From Streptomyces lushanensis (GTDB lineage: Bacteria > Actinomycetota > Actinomycetes > Streptomycetales > Streptomycetaceae): DNA of 49,709 nucleotides. The position numbers and the translations under genes were made by a program. The notes under the pieces are model-generated. The model worked only from the letters and a program-made list of their open reading frames with translations, made no database searches and was not told the origin of the DNA. How positions within the stretch are numbered: the first letter of the stretch is position 1; each line of letters begins with the position of its first letter. Of the stretch, positions 1 to 9,100 are shown one piece after another. The stretch lies in the NCBI RefSeq assembly GCF_001700515.1, contig NZ_MAUD01000258.1, positions 1 through 49,709 on the forward strand. Reading direction: 5' to 3'.

Positions 1-112
1 CCCACACACCGCACCCGCGCCACAGGCGCACCGCCGCCAGGCGCACCGCGCACCACCCCCACCACGGCCCCCCGCCGGGAGGCGCACCGCCGGGAAGCGC
101 ACCCGCCAAGCG
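1..112. other. Non-coding, repeat-like GC-rich tail downstream of the DUF2567 gene
   Basis: No open frame with coding character is visible. The ten-base word GGCGCACCGC and close variants recur several times (for example near 26, 41 and 81), so this looks like a degenerate short repeat after the last gene of the minus-strand ABC operon. No clean terminator stem was found. The window edge cuts this stretch. Confidence 0.4.
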
Positions 113-757
113 TTACGACGCCGGAGGACCGTACGACGGACCCCAGTCCCACTCCGGTTCCGGATCGCGCGGGCCGAACAGCGCCGTCAACGCCAGATGC
201 ACCACCATCGCCGCCACCGGCCACGCCAGCAACGCGCCCTTCGCGTTCAGTTCGAGCGGCGCGTCGAACGCGACACCCGTACCGGCCGCCTTCGCGTGCG
301 CCACCACGTCCGAGGTGGGGCCCAGCCAGGTGCCGAGCTGCCAGGCCAGCACCGCGCCCAGCAGTCCGCCCAGCGCGAGGCCCACCACCAGCGGGATACC
401 GCCGCGCCTGCGGAGGAGGAACACCAGCGCCGCGCTGAGGGCGCCGAAGCCGAGTGCCAGCAGCAGGAACGTACCGTCCGCGGCGACAGCCTCCTCGCCC
501 TCGGTGTCCTGGAGGAAGACCGCCGTGGCGTCCGAGATCAGCGGAACGCGCGGGGCCAGCCACAGCCACAGCAGCCCGAGCACCAGCCCCGAGACCGCGA
601 CGGCCACCAGTACCACGGCGGCCTGGCGGATCTCGGTCCTCATCTCGGAGGCATCCTTCTCCGCGCCGTCCCCGGCGAAGGGCATGGCCCCGGCGGGCGG
701 TGACAGCCAGGGGTCGTCGTGCGGCGGCTGGTGAGGCGGCGTCAGAGGTGCGGTCAC
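113..757 (-). CDS. DUF2567-family integral membrane protein
   Basis: Predicted 214-residue membrane protein of the actinobacterial DUF2567 family; its function is unknown. A hydrophilic Pro-rich N-terminus of about 38 residues (starting VTAPLTPPH) is followed by about four hydrophobic segments, and the protein ends in an acidic, aromatic tail (EPEWDWGPSYGPP). The GTG at 757 was chosen because it lies 34 bases after the permease stop and removes an Arg-rich, shadow-like extension. A strong ribosome site is not visible, so the ATG at 643 just before the first membrane segment is possible. It is the last gene of a three-gene minus-strand operon with an ABC permease and ATPase, which suggests, but does not prove, a role with that transporter. 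Confidence 0.75.
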   Translation of the reverse strand: MTAPLTPPHQPPHDDPWLSPPAGAMPFAGDGAEKDASEMRTEIRQAAVVLVAVAVSGLVLGLLWLWLAPRVPLISDATAVFLQDTEGEEAVAADGTFLLLALGFGALSAALVFLLRRRGGIPLVVGLALGGLLGAVLAWQLGTWLGPTSDVVAHAKAAGTGVAFDAPLELNAKGALLAWPVAAMVVHLALTALFGPRDPEPEWDWGPSYGPPAS

Positions 758-791
758 TGTGCCATCGTGCCAGGCCCGGCCCCGTGATGCC

Positions 792-1616
792 TCATCGGAC
801 CGCCGCGCGCCGGTACGCCCGGGTCGCCACGGCCAGCGAGACGACCCCGACGGCCGCGCACACCGCGAGATCGAGACCGACGGCCGCCCAGTCGGGATGC
901 GCGTCGAACGTACGGGCGAGCGCCTCGACGCCATAGGTGGAAGGCAGCAGGTCACGTGCGTAGACGACCGGCTCCGGCAGCCGGTCCGCCGGCAGTACGC
1001 CCAGCAGCAGCGCCGCGGACATGCCGAGCTGGCCCAGCAGAGTGGCCAGCTCCTGGCGTGGCGCGAGCAGCCCGAGCGCCGCGCCGAGCCCCGCGAGGGC
1101 CGCGCCGGAGAGCGGAATCACCGCCACCAGCACCCAGAGATGGGTGAGCGGCAGATCGAAGAGAACGCTGCCGGTGACGGCCGTGACCGCCGTGCCGGGC
1201 ACCGTGAACGAGGCGTACGCGCCCGCCGCGCCCAGCACCACCGCCGCCGGCGGCACCGGGAGCGTCGCGTAGTGGTCCAGACCGCCGCTCGCCCGGAGCT
1301 GACCGAAGTACTGGGCGAGCAGATTCAGCGCCACGAACGCCACGACCAGCACACTGGACCCGGCGACGACCGCCCGTGCCTCATCGCCTCCGTCCACGAC
1401 CCCCCGCATCAGGACCATGATCCCGACGGACTGGAACGTCGCCACGAAGAGCAACGGGATCCGCGCGACCCGTGCGCGGGAGAGCTGGGCGCGGTAGACG
1501 GCGGCGAGCGAGGGCAGCAGCCGCGCCCGGGGCGCGAGCGGCGCGGGGCCGCCGTCCACCGGCTTCACGGTGTCCGCCGCTCTTCCGGACACGGCCTCCA
1601 CGGGCACGATGCTCAC
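792..1616 (-). CDS. ABC-2 type transporter permease
   Basis: A 274-residue polytopic protein with about six hydrophobic segments, in the arrangement of ABC-2 export permeases (the DrrB/NodJ type). A cytoplasmic N-terminus of about 50 residues precedes the first segment. It would form the membrane channel for the ATPase encoded immediately upstream; the substrate (drug, lipid or polysaccharide) cannot be read from the sequence. The GTG start at 1616 has a good AGGAG nine bases upstream. It overlaps (GTGA) the stop of an 18-codon frame that begins over the ATPase stop, so translation may be coupled through that mini-ORF. Confidence 0.85.
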   Translation of the reverse strand: MSIVPVEAVSGRAADTVKPVDGGPAPLAPRARLLPSLAAVYRAQLSRARVARIPLLFVATFQSVGIMVLMRGVVDGGDEARAVVAGSSVLVVAFVALNLLAQYFGQLRASGGLDHYATLPVPPAAVVLGAAGAYASFTVPGTAVTAVTGSVLFDLPLTHLWVLVAVIPLSGAALAGLGAALGLLAPRQELATLLGQLGMSAALLLGVLPADRLPEPVVYARDLLPSTYGVEALARTFDAHPDWAAVGLDLAVCAAVGVVSLAVATRAYRRAAVR

Positions 1617-1669
1617 CTGGCGCTGCTCCTGTTCGCTCCGTACATGCGGGACATGGGGACGGCGCTCAT
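1613..1669 (-). other. Possible 18-codon coupling ORF between ABC ATPase and permease
   Basis: An ATG at 1669 overlaps the ATPase stop (ATGA). It opens a frame starting MSAVPMSRMYG that ends at 1613, where its TGA overlaps the permease GTG (GTGA). Ribosomes could therefore pass from the ATPase gene to the permease gene through this short frame. It is not expected to encode a functional protein, and may be no more than a linker. Confidence 0.35.
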
Positions 1670-2646
1670 GCCTTCACCAGCCCCTTCGTGCTCCCGCCGA
1701 GCGCCAGATAGACATCCTCCAGGCTCGGCGTGGCGAGCGTGAAGTCGTCCAGCGCGGCGAAGGCCGCGCCACCGGTCACGGCGGCGACGGCCGCGCGCGC
1801 CTCGTCCGGGGCGAGCCGTAGCACCCACCGACGGCCGGACTCCTGCGCGAAGCCGCGCAGCGCGGCGACCTCGGGAACGTCCAGGGGCGCGCGCTCGCGC
1901 CACACCAGCTCCACCCGTACCTCACCCGCGACCTGTTCCTTCAGTCCCGAGGGGGTGTCACAGGCGATGACCTTGCCACGCTCCAGCACCGCGACGCGGT
2001 CGAGCACCGTCTCGGCCTCGATCACATTGTGGGTGACCAGCAGGACGGTCGCCCCGTGCTCGGCCCGCCGCCGGTCCACCGCGGCCCACACCGCGCGCCG
2101 TGCGACGGGGTCCATCCCGGTGGTGGGCTCGTCGAGTACGAGTACGGGCCGCTCCCCCACCAGCGTGGCGGCGAAACAGGCGAGCCTGCGCTGCCCGCCG
2201 GAGAGCTTCTTCAGCGGACGTCCGGCGATCGCGGTGAGCCCCAGCTCCTCCAGCACCAGATCCCGCTCGACCCGCGCCGCCCGCAGCCCGAGCCCGCGCA
2301 GCCGGCCGGTCGTCTCTGCGGCGAGCGCGACCGTCAGCTCGTCGAGCGCGGTGGATTCCTGCCCGAGATAGCCGATGAGCCGCGAGGCCCGCTCGGGATG
2401 GCGCACCAGATCGTGTCCGAGGACCTCGACCTCGCCGGAATCGGGCCGCATCAGCCCCGTGAGCTGCCGTACGAGCGTGGACTTGCCGGCTCCGTTGGGC
2501 CCGAGCAGTCCGAAGATCTCACCGCGCCGCACATCGAGCGAGATCCCGTCGGTGGCGCGCACCGCCGGTGTCCCCGGAGTGCCACGTCTGCCGCGCGCGG
2601 CGGGGTACGTCCTGACCAGATCGCGCACCACGCACACCGTACTCAC
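1666..2646 (-). CDS. ABC transporter ATP-binding protein
   Basis: A 326-residue nucleotide-binding subunit of an ABC-2 exporter. Motifs in order: Walker A GPNGAGKST (about residues 49-57), signature LSGGQRR, Walker B VLVLDEPTTGMDP and switch histidine LVTHN. The ABC domain is followed by about 90 residues of a C-terminal domain of the DrrA/NodI type. It hydrolyses ATP to drive the permease encoded downstream. The GTG at 2646 (VSTVCVVRDL) was chosen because the frame further upstream is Arg/Pro-rich and lacks family similarity; no strong ribosome site is visible, so the start is uncertain by some residues. It is the first gene of the operon, divergent from the Dps gene. Confidence 0.88.
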   Translation of the reverse strand: MSTVCVVRDLVRTYPAARGRRGTPGTPAVRATDGISLDVRRGEIFGLLGPNGAGKSTLVRQLTGLMRPDSGEVEVLGHDLVRHPERASRLIGYLGQESTALDELTVALAAETTGRLRGLGLRAARVERDLVLEELGLTAIAGRPLKKLSGGQRRLACFAATLVGERPVLVLDEPTTGMDPVARRAVWAAVDRRRAEHGATVLLVTHNVIEAETVLDRVAVLERGKVIACDTPSGLKEQVAGEVRVELVWRERAPLDVPEVAALRGFAQESGRRWVLRLAPDEARAAVAAVTGGAAFAALDDFTLATPSLEDVYLALGGSTKGLVKA

Positions 2647-3087
2647 GAGCAACGACCATACGGGGTCCCGCCGACCACCCGGCCCTTGGGTCACATTTCC
2701 CCACCCGGCATCGGACGGGCTCCCCCGCAGGAGGCCACCGCTTCGCCGGGGCGTGTGCCATGGCCCGGCCGGCGCCGCGCGGTCCGGAAGGGTGCGTCCG
2801 ACCGGGCGACCGTGAGCGGGCCGACAAGGGCTCGGGTGGCCGCGTCCTCGGCTACGGCCGGTGCCTCGCGCGGGCGGCGCGACGCCCGATGCGGCGGCTG
2901 GGGACCGGCGAGCCGGGAACGCCGCCCGCCGTGCCCGCCGGGCCACGCCGGCACGACCGGACGGGGTGGGCCGGCGAACGGAGCGCCCGGTGGCGGCGCA
3001 GAGGGACCTTCATAGGCTGGATGGCGTCGGCCGACGGGCCTCCGGAGCAGGAGGCCCGCTCTCTTGTGCTCTCAAAGGAGAGACGTC
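2647..3087. other. Divergent intergenic region between ABC ATPase and Dps genes
   Basis: This stretch of 441 bases lies between two divergent genes and must hold both promoters. Frames across it are Arg/Pro/Gly-rich shadows without family features. The only clear signal is the AAAGGAG ribosome site at about 3074-3080 for the Dps gene. No operator or RNA structure is recognised. Confidence 0.5.
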
Positions 3088-3594
3088 ATGACCGCTTCGT
3101 CCGCCCCCGGGGGCTCCCGACGCTCGGAGAACGACGCCGCCCGGTTCACGGCCTCGCCGCAGCTCGCCCGGGCCTTGCAGCAGATCGTGGTGGACCTCGT
3201 CGAACTGCATCTCCAGGGGAAGCAGGCCCACTGGAACGTGGTCGGCCACAACTTCCGGGACCTGCATCTGCAACTGGACCAGATCGTCGCCGACGCCCGG
3301 GAGGCGGCCGACACCATCGCCGAACGCATGCGCGCCCTCGCGGCCCGGCCGGACGGCCGCTCCGACACCGTCGTCGCGACCACCACCCTTCCCGCGTTCC
3401 CGGAGGGGGAGCTGAGTGTGAGCGCCGTGGTCGACCTCGTCACCCTGCGCCTGCGTACCGCCGTCGACACCCTGCGCACCCGTCATGACCAGATCGACGG
3501 CGAGGACCCCTCCACCGCCGACCTGCTGCACGCGATCATCGACTGCCTGGAGAAGCACGCCTGGATGGTCAGCGCGGAGAACCGCTCCGTCTGA
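3088..3594 (+). CDS. Dps-family ferritin-like DNA-protection protein
   Basis: A 168-residue Dps/ferritin-like four-helix protein. Dps proteins form dodecamers that oxidise Fe(II) and store iron, protecting DNA from Fenton chemistry. The ferroxidase signature begins HWNVVGHNF and continues through LHLQLDQ to DTIAER. Taking the first His as the E. coli H51 equivalent, the residues at +12 (His), +16 (Asp), +27 (Asp) and +31 (Glu) are all conserved, so the dinuclear site looks intact. The ATG at 3088 follows AAAGGAG with ideal spacing. The N-terminal tail is short and Ser/Gly-rich, without a Lys-rich DNA-binding extension. Streptomyces usually carries several Dps paralogues; which one this is cannot be decided here. 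Confidence 0.9.
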   Translation: MTASSAPGGSRRSENDAARFTASPQLARALQQIVVDLVELHLQGKQAHWNVVGHNFRDLHLQLDQIVADAREAADTIAERMRALAARPDGRSDTVVATTTLPAFPEGELSVSAVVDLVTLRLRTAVDTLRTRHDQIDGEDPSTADLLHAIIDCLEKHAWMVSAENRSV

Positions 3595-3688
3595 CGCCGG
3601 TCCCGCCGTACGGCCGGCTCCGTACGGCCGTCCTCGAAGCGTCCGCGGTCCTGCGCCGCCGCCCGGCGGGAGCGGCGCGACGGCGCGG

Positions 3689-4951
3689 TCAGCCGGGGTG
3701 CGCCTCCGCCGCGCGGACATCGATCTCCCGCCAGAACCCCGCCCTGATCGCATACCGGTCGTGCTCGTCGATCTGGTCGTCCTTGTGCGCCAGCAGCCCG
3801 AACCGCGCCGCGTACCGCAGCAGTTCCCCGTCGATCCGGTGCGGCACCCGCGGGTACATCACCGACAGCTTCTGGACATGGCTCGCGTCCGGCAGCCGCT
3901 CCATCCAGCGGCGCGCGAAGACCTGTCCCACCTCGAACGGATCCCCGCCCACCGTGGTGATGTCCTCCTCGCGGTCCGCCCAGCGCTGCTCCGCGCTGGT
4001 GAGCTGCGCCAGCGTCGGCAGCGACGCCGTCTCCGGCGGCTCACCCGCCGTACCCCCGCCCGGCCGCTCCACCCATCCCTTGTCGGAGGACCACCGGAGC
4101 GTCGCGCTCGCGGGCGGCTGGGCCGGCTGCCCGCCGGGGCCGCCCGGCGCGCGCAGGCTCGCCAGGTCCTTGGGAGTGGGCACGCTCTTCGCGCCGACGG
4201 CCGGCGGATGCGCCTCGGCGGTGCCGTGCTCCACGACAGGCGGCGCGGAGCCGTTCCGCCGTTCCGCCCTCGTCTCCTCCTCCTCCGTCGCACGGTCGGC
4301 GGACGCGGCGAGCGCCGACTCCGGCAGCGGCGCGGAGAGGATCGCCGCGATCTCGGGCCGCGGGGCGGGAGAGGGCGCGCAGATGCCGCCCAGATCCTTG
4401 GCGCGTACGGCCTTGGTGATCCAGGACCGGTCGAGCACCCGCCGCTCGTCGGCCTCGGCGACCAGATCCTCGGACTGGTTGTAGTCGCCGTCGGCGGCCT
4501 GCACCGCCCACAGGTGTACGGCGACGCCATGTTCCTTGGCCGACATCAGCCCCGGTAGCAGATCTCCGTCCCCGGTCACGAGCACGACGTCGGAGCAGGC
4601 ACGATTTCTGGCCAGCTCGGTCAGCTCCGCGTGCATCGCGGCGTCGACCCCCTTCTGCGCCCAGCGCCCGTCACTGCGGGTCAGCGCGCCGAGCCGTACG
4701 GTGACACGGGACATGACCCGTAGCCGCCGGTGCTCGGGCTGCGGGACCCGGTCGGGCGCCCCGTCGAACCAGTAAATACGGAGCAGCGGCTGTTCCGTAT
4801 CGGCCTCGGCGCGTTCGCGCAGGCCCTGGATGAGGGCGGCGTGGTCGACGGTGATACGGGAACGTGCCGGTTCTCCGGCGAGAAGACTCGCGGCGGCGCC
4901 CAGCAGATAGCCGGCGTCCACCAGGACGACGCAGCGGTCCACGTGTTCCAC
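3689..4951 (-). CDS. NYN domain (LabA/PIN-like) protein
   Basis: A 420-residue protein with an N-terminal NYN/LabA-like PIN-fold domain (about residues 5-165). The acidic residues expected of this fold are at D12 (VLVDAGY), D103 (KGVDAAM) and D128/D130 (VTGDGDLLPG), which supports a metal-dependent RNase-type fold; activity is inferred. A Pro/Ala-rich linker (about 180-310) leads to a conserved C-terminal region of about 100 residues (from LTSAEQRWADREED) that I do not recognise. The GTG at 4951 is the longest start. A second GTG at 4942 has GAGG nine bases upstream and may be the real one, giving 417 residues. It is divergent from a small basic protein gene. Confidence 0.82.
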   Translation of the reverse strand: MEHVDRCVVLVDAGYLLGAAASLLAGEPARSRITVDHAALIQGLRERAEADTEQPLLRIYWFDGAPDRVPQPEHRRLRVMSRVTVRLGALTRSDGRWAQKGVDAAMHAELTELARNRACSDVVLVTGDGDLLPGLMSAKEHGVAVHLWAVQAADGDYNQSEDLVAEADERRVLDRSWITKAVRAKDLGGICAPSPAPRPEIAAILSAPLPESALAASADRATEEEETRAERRNGSAPPVVEHGTAEAHPPAVGAKSVPTPKDLASLRAPGGPGGQPAQPPASATLRWSSDKGWVERPGGGTAGEPPETASLPTLAQLTSAEQRWADREEDITTVGGDPFEVGQVFARRWMERLPDASHVQKLSVMYPRVPHRIDGELLRYAARFGLLAHKDDQIDEHDRYAIRAGFWREIDVRAAEAHPG

Positions 4952-5111
4952 CCTCTTTCGGGAACCTCGGGATCGGGAGATCGGGAGTTACTGCGGGTTT
5001 GCTTCGAGTCTGCCCGACGGCAAGAGGGTTAACGTCCGGAACTCGATCATCGGCGTGGCGGATCGCCGGTCGGGCCCGCGACAAGGCACCACTACCGACG
5101 GCAATGATCCA

Positions 5112-5152
5112 GAATGCGGCCGTTCGTGGCCTATGTGACGCTGAATGCGGCC
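5112..5152. repeat. Direct repeat upstream of the small basic protein gene
   Basis: The ten-base word GAATGCGGCC occurs at 5112-5121 and again at 5143-5152, a 31-base period (about three helical turns), just before the ribosome site of the gene at 5188. It could be a protein-binding pair, but two copies of a GC-rich decamer are weak evidence. Confidence 0.35.
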
Positions 5153-5187
5153 CTGGACCCGACTCATCCCCCGCAGGAGGCAGCACC

Positions 5188-5376
5188 ATGGCCAAGAACA
5201 AGAACCGCGACCGTCGGGACCGAAGTAGTAAGCAGCCGCACCGCACCGAGCCCCAGCGTGGCCACGAGGAGACGGGATCCTCGTCCATGGAGGACCGGTC
5301 CGGGGAGAGGCTGTCGAACATCTCGCCGACGGATGACGCGCACAAGGGCCGGCAGAAGCGCTTCGGCCACAACTAG
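5188..5376 (+). CDS. Small highly charged conserved hypothetical protein (62 aa)
   Basis: A short hydrophilic protein beginning MAKNKNRDRRDRSS and ending KGRQKRFGHN, rich in Lys, Arg, Ser and His, with no hydrophobic segment. The ATG at 5188 is preceded by GCAGGAGG with good spacing, which together with the following terminator supports a real gene. I do not recognise a functional domain; it looks intrinsically disordered and could bind nucleic acid. It is divergent from the NYN-domain gene and convergent with dnaE. Confidence 0.7.
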   Translation: MAKNKNRDRRDRSSKQPHRTEPQRGHEETGSSSMEDRSGERLSNISPTDDAHKGRQKRFGHN

Positions 5377-5446
5377 GCCACGACTAGGCCACAGCTGACC
5401 GACACCACGCGGCCCGGCGCGCCGGACAGGCCCGGGACGAAGCACG

Positions 5447-5476
5447 AGGGGCACGCCCACCACAGGGCGTGCCCCT
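5447..5476. terminator. Bidirectional hairpin between the small protein gene and dnaE
   Basis: A perfect 12-bp stem (5447-5458 with 5465-5476, core GGGGCACGCCC) with a six-base loop lies between convergent genes ending at 5376 and 5561. There is no long U-run, as is usual in Streptomyces. The position supports termination in both directions. Confidence 0.75.
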
Positions 5477-5560
5477 TCTCCGCACACGGGTCACCGGGAA
5501 CGCACGGGGTACCCGGAACCCCCCGTGCCGGACCCTGCCACCGGCCTCCTGGCCCAGGAC

Positions 5561-8500
5561 CTAGCCGGCCAGGCAGGCCGGGCCCAGCAGTACCTTCAGA
5601 TCGCCGAAGAGCGCCGGATCGGGCTGCACCCGGTGCCGGTCGAGCCGGAGCACCGTCGTCTTGCGGGCGCCCTGGAGCTTGATCCTGACCTCCGAGTTCC
5701 CCCGGTGGTGGCTGAGGATCTCGCCGAGCCTGCTGATCATCGGCGGAGTGACCTTGACCGTGGGAATGGTGATGGTGACCGGCGCGTCGGTCCCCGCCGA
5801 CGACAGGTCCGGCACCGACAGCTCCATCGCGACCAGCCGCGGGATGTCCTCGCGCTTGTCGAGACGGCCCTTGACGAAGACCACCGTGTCCTCGACCAAC
5901 TGGGTCGAGACCAGTTGGTAGGTGGCGGGGAAGAACATGCACTCGATGGAGCCGGCCAGATCCTCCACCGTGGCGATCGCCCAGGCGTTGCCCTGCTTGG
6001 TCATCTTGCGCTGGAGGCCGGAGATGATGCCGCCGACGGTCACGACCGCGCCGTCCGCGTGCTCACCGCCCGTGAGCTGGGCGATCGCCGCGTCGGCCTT
6101 GTCGGAGAGCACATGCTCCAGACCGAAGAGCGGATGGTCGGAGACATACAGTCCGAGCATCTCGCGTTCCTGCGCGAGCAGATACGACTTGTCCCACTCG
6201 ACGTCGGAGAACTCGACGTCGAGCCCGAAGCCCGGCTCCTCGTTCTGCTCGTCGCCCATGCCGCCGAAGAGGTCGAACTGCCCTTCGGCCTCCTTGCGCT
6301 TGACCTGCACCACATTGTCGATCATCGGCTCGTGGTGGGCGACCAGGCCCTTGCGGGTGTGGCCCATCTCGTCGAAGGCACCGGCCTTGATCAGCGACTC
6401 GACCGTGCGCTTGTTGCAGACCACCGCCTCGACCTTGTCGAGGAAGTCCGGGAAGCTGCTGTACTTCCCCTTCGACTTACGGCACCGGATGATCGAGTCC
6501 ACCACGTTCTGACCGACGTTCCGCACCGCTGTCAGACCGAACAGGATCACATCGTCACCCTGTGCGGCGAAGTTCGACTGCGACTCATTGACATTGGGCG
6601 GGAGCACCTTGATGCCCATACGACGGCACTCGTTCAGATAGACCGCCGACTTGTCCTTGTCGTCCTTGACCGATGTCAGCAGCGCCGCCATGTACTCGGC
6701 CGGGTGGTTCGCCTTCAGATACGCGGTCCAGTAGGTGACCAGTCCGTACGCGGAGGAGTGGGCCTTGTTGAACGCGTATCCGGCGAACGGGACCAGCACG
6801 TCCCACAGGGCCTGGATCGCCTCGTCGGAGTAGCCGTTCTTCTTAGCGCCGGCCTGGAAGAGGACGAAGTTCTTCGCGAGCTCGTCGGCCTTCTTCTTGC
6901 CCATCACGCGGCGCAGGATGTCGGCCTCGCCCAGGGAGTACCCGGCGATGATCTGGGCGGCCTTCTGCACCTGCTCCTGGTACACGATCAGGCCGTGGGT
7001 GAGGCCGAGGACCTCCTTGAGCGGCTCCTCCAGCTCCGGGTGGATCGGGGTGATCTCCTGCTGGCCGTTCTTGCGCAGCGCGTAGTTCGTGTGCGAGTTC
7101 ATGCCCATCGGGCCCGGCCGGTACAGGGCCGAGACGGCGGAAATGTCCTCGAAGTTGTCCGGCTTCATCAGCCGCAGCAGTGACCGCATCGGGCCGCCGT
7201 CGAACTGGAAGACACCGAGCGTGTCACCGCGCCCGAGCAGTTCGAAGGTCTTCGGGTCGTCCAGCGGCAGGGCCAGCAGATCGAGATCGACGCCCTTGTT
7301 CGCCTTCACCATCTTGACGGCGTCGTCCATGATGGTCAGGTTCCGCAGGCCCAGGAAGTCCATCTTCAGCAGGCCGAGCGACTCACAGCTCGGATAGTCC
7401 CACTGTGTGATGGTCACGCCGTCGGTGTGCCGCACCCAGACCGGCACATGGTCGGTGATCGTCTCGCTCGACATGATCACACCGGCCGCGTGCACACCCA
7501 TCTGCCGGACCAGGCCCTCCACACCCTTCGCGGTGTCGATGACCTTCTTCACGTCCGGCTCGTTCTCGTACATCCCCCGGATCTCGCCCGCCTCGCTGTA
7601 GCGCGGGTGCTTGGGATCGGTGATGCCGTTGAGATCGATGCCCTTGCCGAGCACATCGGCGGGCATGGCCTTGGTGAGCCGGTCGCCCATCGCGTACGGG
7701 TAACCCAGCACCCGCGCCGAGTCCTTGATGGCGTTCTTCGCCTTGATCTTGCCGTAGGTGCCGATCATGGCGACCTTGTCGGCGCCGTACTTCTCCGTCA
7801 CGTACCGGATGACCTCACCGCGCCGACGCTCGTCGAAGTCGATGTCGACATCGGGCATCGAGATGCGCTCGGGGTTGAGGAACCGCTCGAAGATCAGACC
7901 GTGTTCGATCGGGTCGAGGTCGGTGATGCCCATCGCGTACGCCACGATCGAACCCGCCGCCGAACCACGCCCCGGGCCGACCGCGATGCCGTTGTTCTTG
8001 GCCCACATGATGAAGTCGGCCACCACGAGGAAGTACCCCGGGAAGCCCATCTCGATGATGATGCCCATCTCGTACTCGACCTGCTTGAGCCGGTCGTCCG
8101 GGATCCCGTTCGGATAGCGGCGGGCCATGCCGCGCATGGTCTCCTCACGGAACCAGGTGACCTCCGTGAAGCCCTCCGGCACATCGAACTTCGGCATCAG
8201 GTTCTGCTCCTGGAACCAGCCCTCCGTATCGATCTGCTGCGCCACCAGGAGCGTGTTGGCGCAGCCTTCCTGCCAGGCGTCGGAGGAGTCCACCGCGTAC
8301 ATCTCGTCGGTCGACTTGAGGTAGTAGCCGGTGCCGTCGAAGCGGAAACGGTCCGGGTCGGAGAGGTTCTTGCCGGTCTGGATGCACAGCAGCGCGTCGT
8401 GCGCCGTGGCCTCGTCGGCGTAGGTGTAGTGCGAGTCGTTGGTGACGATCGGCGGGATGCCGAGCTTCTTCCCGATCTCCAGCAGCCCGTCGCGCACCCG

Positions 8501-9100
8501 GTGCTCGATCTCGATGCCGTGGTCCATCAGCTCCAGGAAATACCGGTCCTTGCCGAAGATGTCCTGGTACTCGGAAGCCGCCTTCAGCGCCTCGTCGAAC
8601 TGCCCGAGCCGCAGCCGTGTCTGGAGCTCGCCCGACGGGCATCCGGTGGACGCGATCAGCCCCTCGGACCACTGGGCGATCGTCTCCTTGTCCATCCGCG
8701 GCCACTTCTGGAGCCAGCCCTCCGCGTACGCGTCGGACGACAGCCGGAAGAGGTTGTGCAGCCCTGTCCTGTTCGCCGCCCAGATGGTCTTGTGCGTATA
8801 ACCGCCCGAACCGGAGACGTCGTCGCGCTTCTGATGCGGCTGGCCCCACTGGATCTTCCGCTTGTTGCGCCGCGACTCCGGCGCCACATACGCCTCGATC
8901 CCGATGATCGGCGTCACACCCGCCTTCTTCGCCTGATGGAAGAAGTCATAGGCCCCGTGGAGATTGCCATGGTCCGTCATCGCGATGTGGGACATGCCCA
9001 TCTCGTTGCACGCCTTGAACATGTCCCCCAGCCGCGCGGCACCATCCAACAGCGAGTACTGGGTGTGGACATGCAGGTGCGTGAACGGCGGCTTGGTCAC
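5561..9100 (-). CDS. dnaE: DNA polymerase III alpha subunit
   Basis: The replicative polymerase catalytic subunit, 1179 residues. The N-terminal PHP domain keeps all nine metal ligands (H10, H12, D19, H44, E69, H103, C154, D222, H224), as expected for a proofreading-active PHP exonuclease of the mycobacterial DnaE1 type. Polymerase acidic residues are D419 and D421 in PDVDIDFD, with a third in KMDFLGL. A beta-clamp binding motif QFDLF lies at 941-945, and an OB-fold region follows (VTVGGIISGLQ). The GTG at 9100 has GGAGG eight bases upstream (VTKPPFTHLHVHT); longer frames are unsupported. No intein or frameshift was seen. Confidence 0.97.
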   Translation of the reverse strand: MTKPPFTHLHVHTQYSLLDGAARLGDMFKACNEMGMSHIAMTDHGNLHGAYDFFHQAKKAGVTPIIGIEAYVAPESRRNKRKIQWGQPHQKRDDVSGSGGYTHKTIWAANRTGLHNLFRLSSDAYAEGWLQKWPRMDKETIAQWSEGLIASTGCPSGELQTRLRLGQFDEALKAASEYQDIFGKDRYFLELMDHGIEIEHRVRDGLLEIGKKLGIPPIVTNDSHYTYADEATAHDALLCIQTGKNLSDPDRFRFDGTGYYLKSTDEMYAVDSSDAWQEGCANTLLVAQQIDTEGWFQEQNLMPKFDVPEGFTEVTWFREETMRGMARRYPNGIPDDRLKQVEYEMGIIIEMGFPGYFLVVADFIMWAKNNGIAVGPGRGSAAGSIVAYAMGITDLDPIEHGLIFERFLNPERISMPDVDIDFDERRRGEVIRYVTEKYGADKVAMIGTYGKIKAKNAIKDSARVLGYPYAMGDRLTKAMPADVLGKGIDLNGITDPKHPRYSEAGEIRGMYENEPDVKKVIDTAKGVEGLVRQMGVHAAGVIMSSETITDHVPVWVRHTDGVTITQWDYPSCESLGLLKMDFLGLRNLTIMDDAVKMVKANKGVDLDLLALPLDDPKTFELLGRGDTLGVFQFDGGPMRSLLRLMKPDNFEDISAVSALYRPGPMGMNSHTNYALRKNGQQEITPIHPELEEPLKEVLGLTHGLIVYQEQVQKAAQIIAGYSLGEADILRRVMGKKKADELAKNFVLFQAGAKKNGYSDEAIQALWDVLVPFAGYAFNKAHSSAYGLVTYWTAYLKANHPAEYMAALLTSVKDDKDKSAVYLNECRRMGIKVLPPNVNESQSNFAAQGDDVILFGLTAVRNVGQNVVDSIIRCRKSKGKYSSFPDFLDKVEAVVCNKRTVESLIKAGAFDEMGHTRKGLVAHHEPMIDNVVQVKRKEAEGQFDLFGGMGDEQNEEPGFGLDVEFSDVEWDKSYLLAQEREMLGLYVSDHPLFGLEHVLSDKADAAIAQLTGGEHADGAVVTVGGIISGLQRKMTKQGNAWAIATVEDLAGSIECMFFPATYQLVSTQLVEDTVVFVKGRLDKREDIPRLVAMELSVPDLSSAGTDAPVTITIPTVKVTPPMISRLGEILSHHRGNSEVRIKLQGARKTTVLRLDRHRVQPDPALFGDLKVLLGPACLAG

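Noticed and set aside
2691..2954. Small minus-strand frame before the ABC ATPase as a gene
   Set aside because: Composition is typical of antisense shadow in GC-rich DNA and there is no ribosome site.
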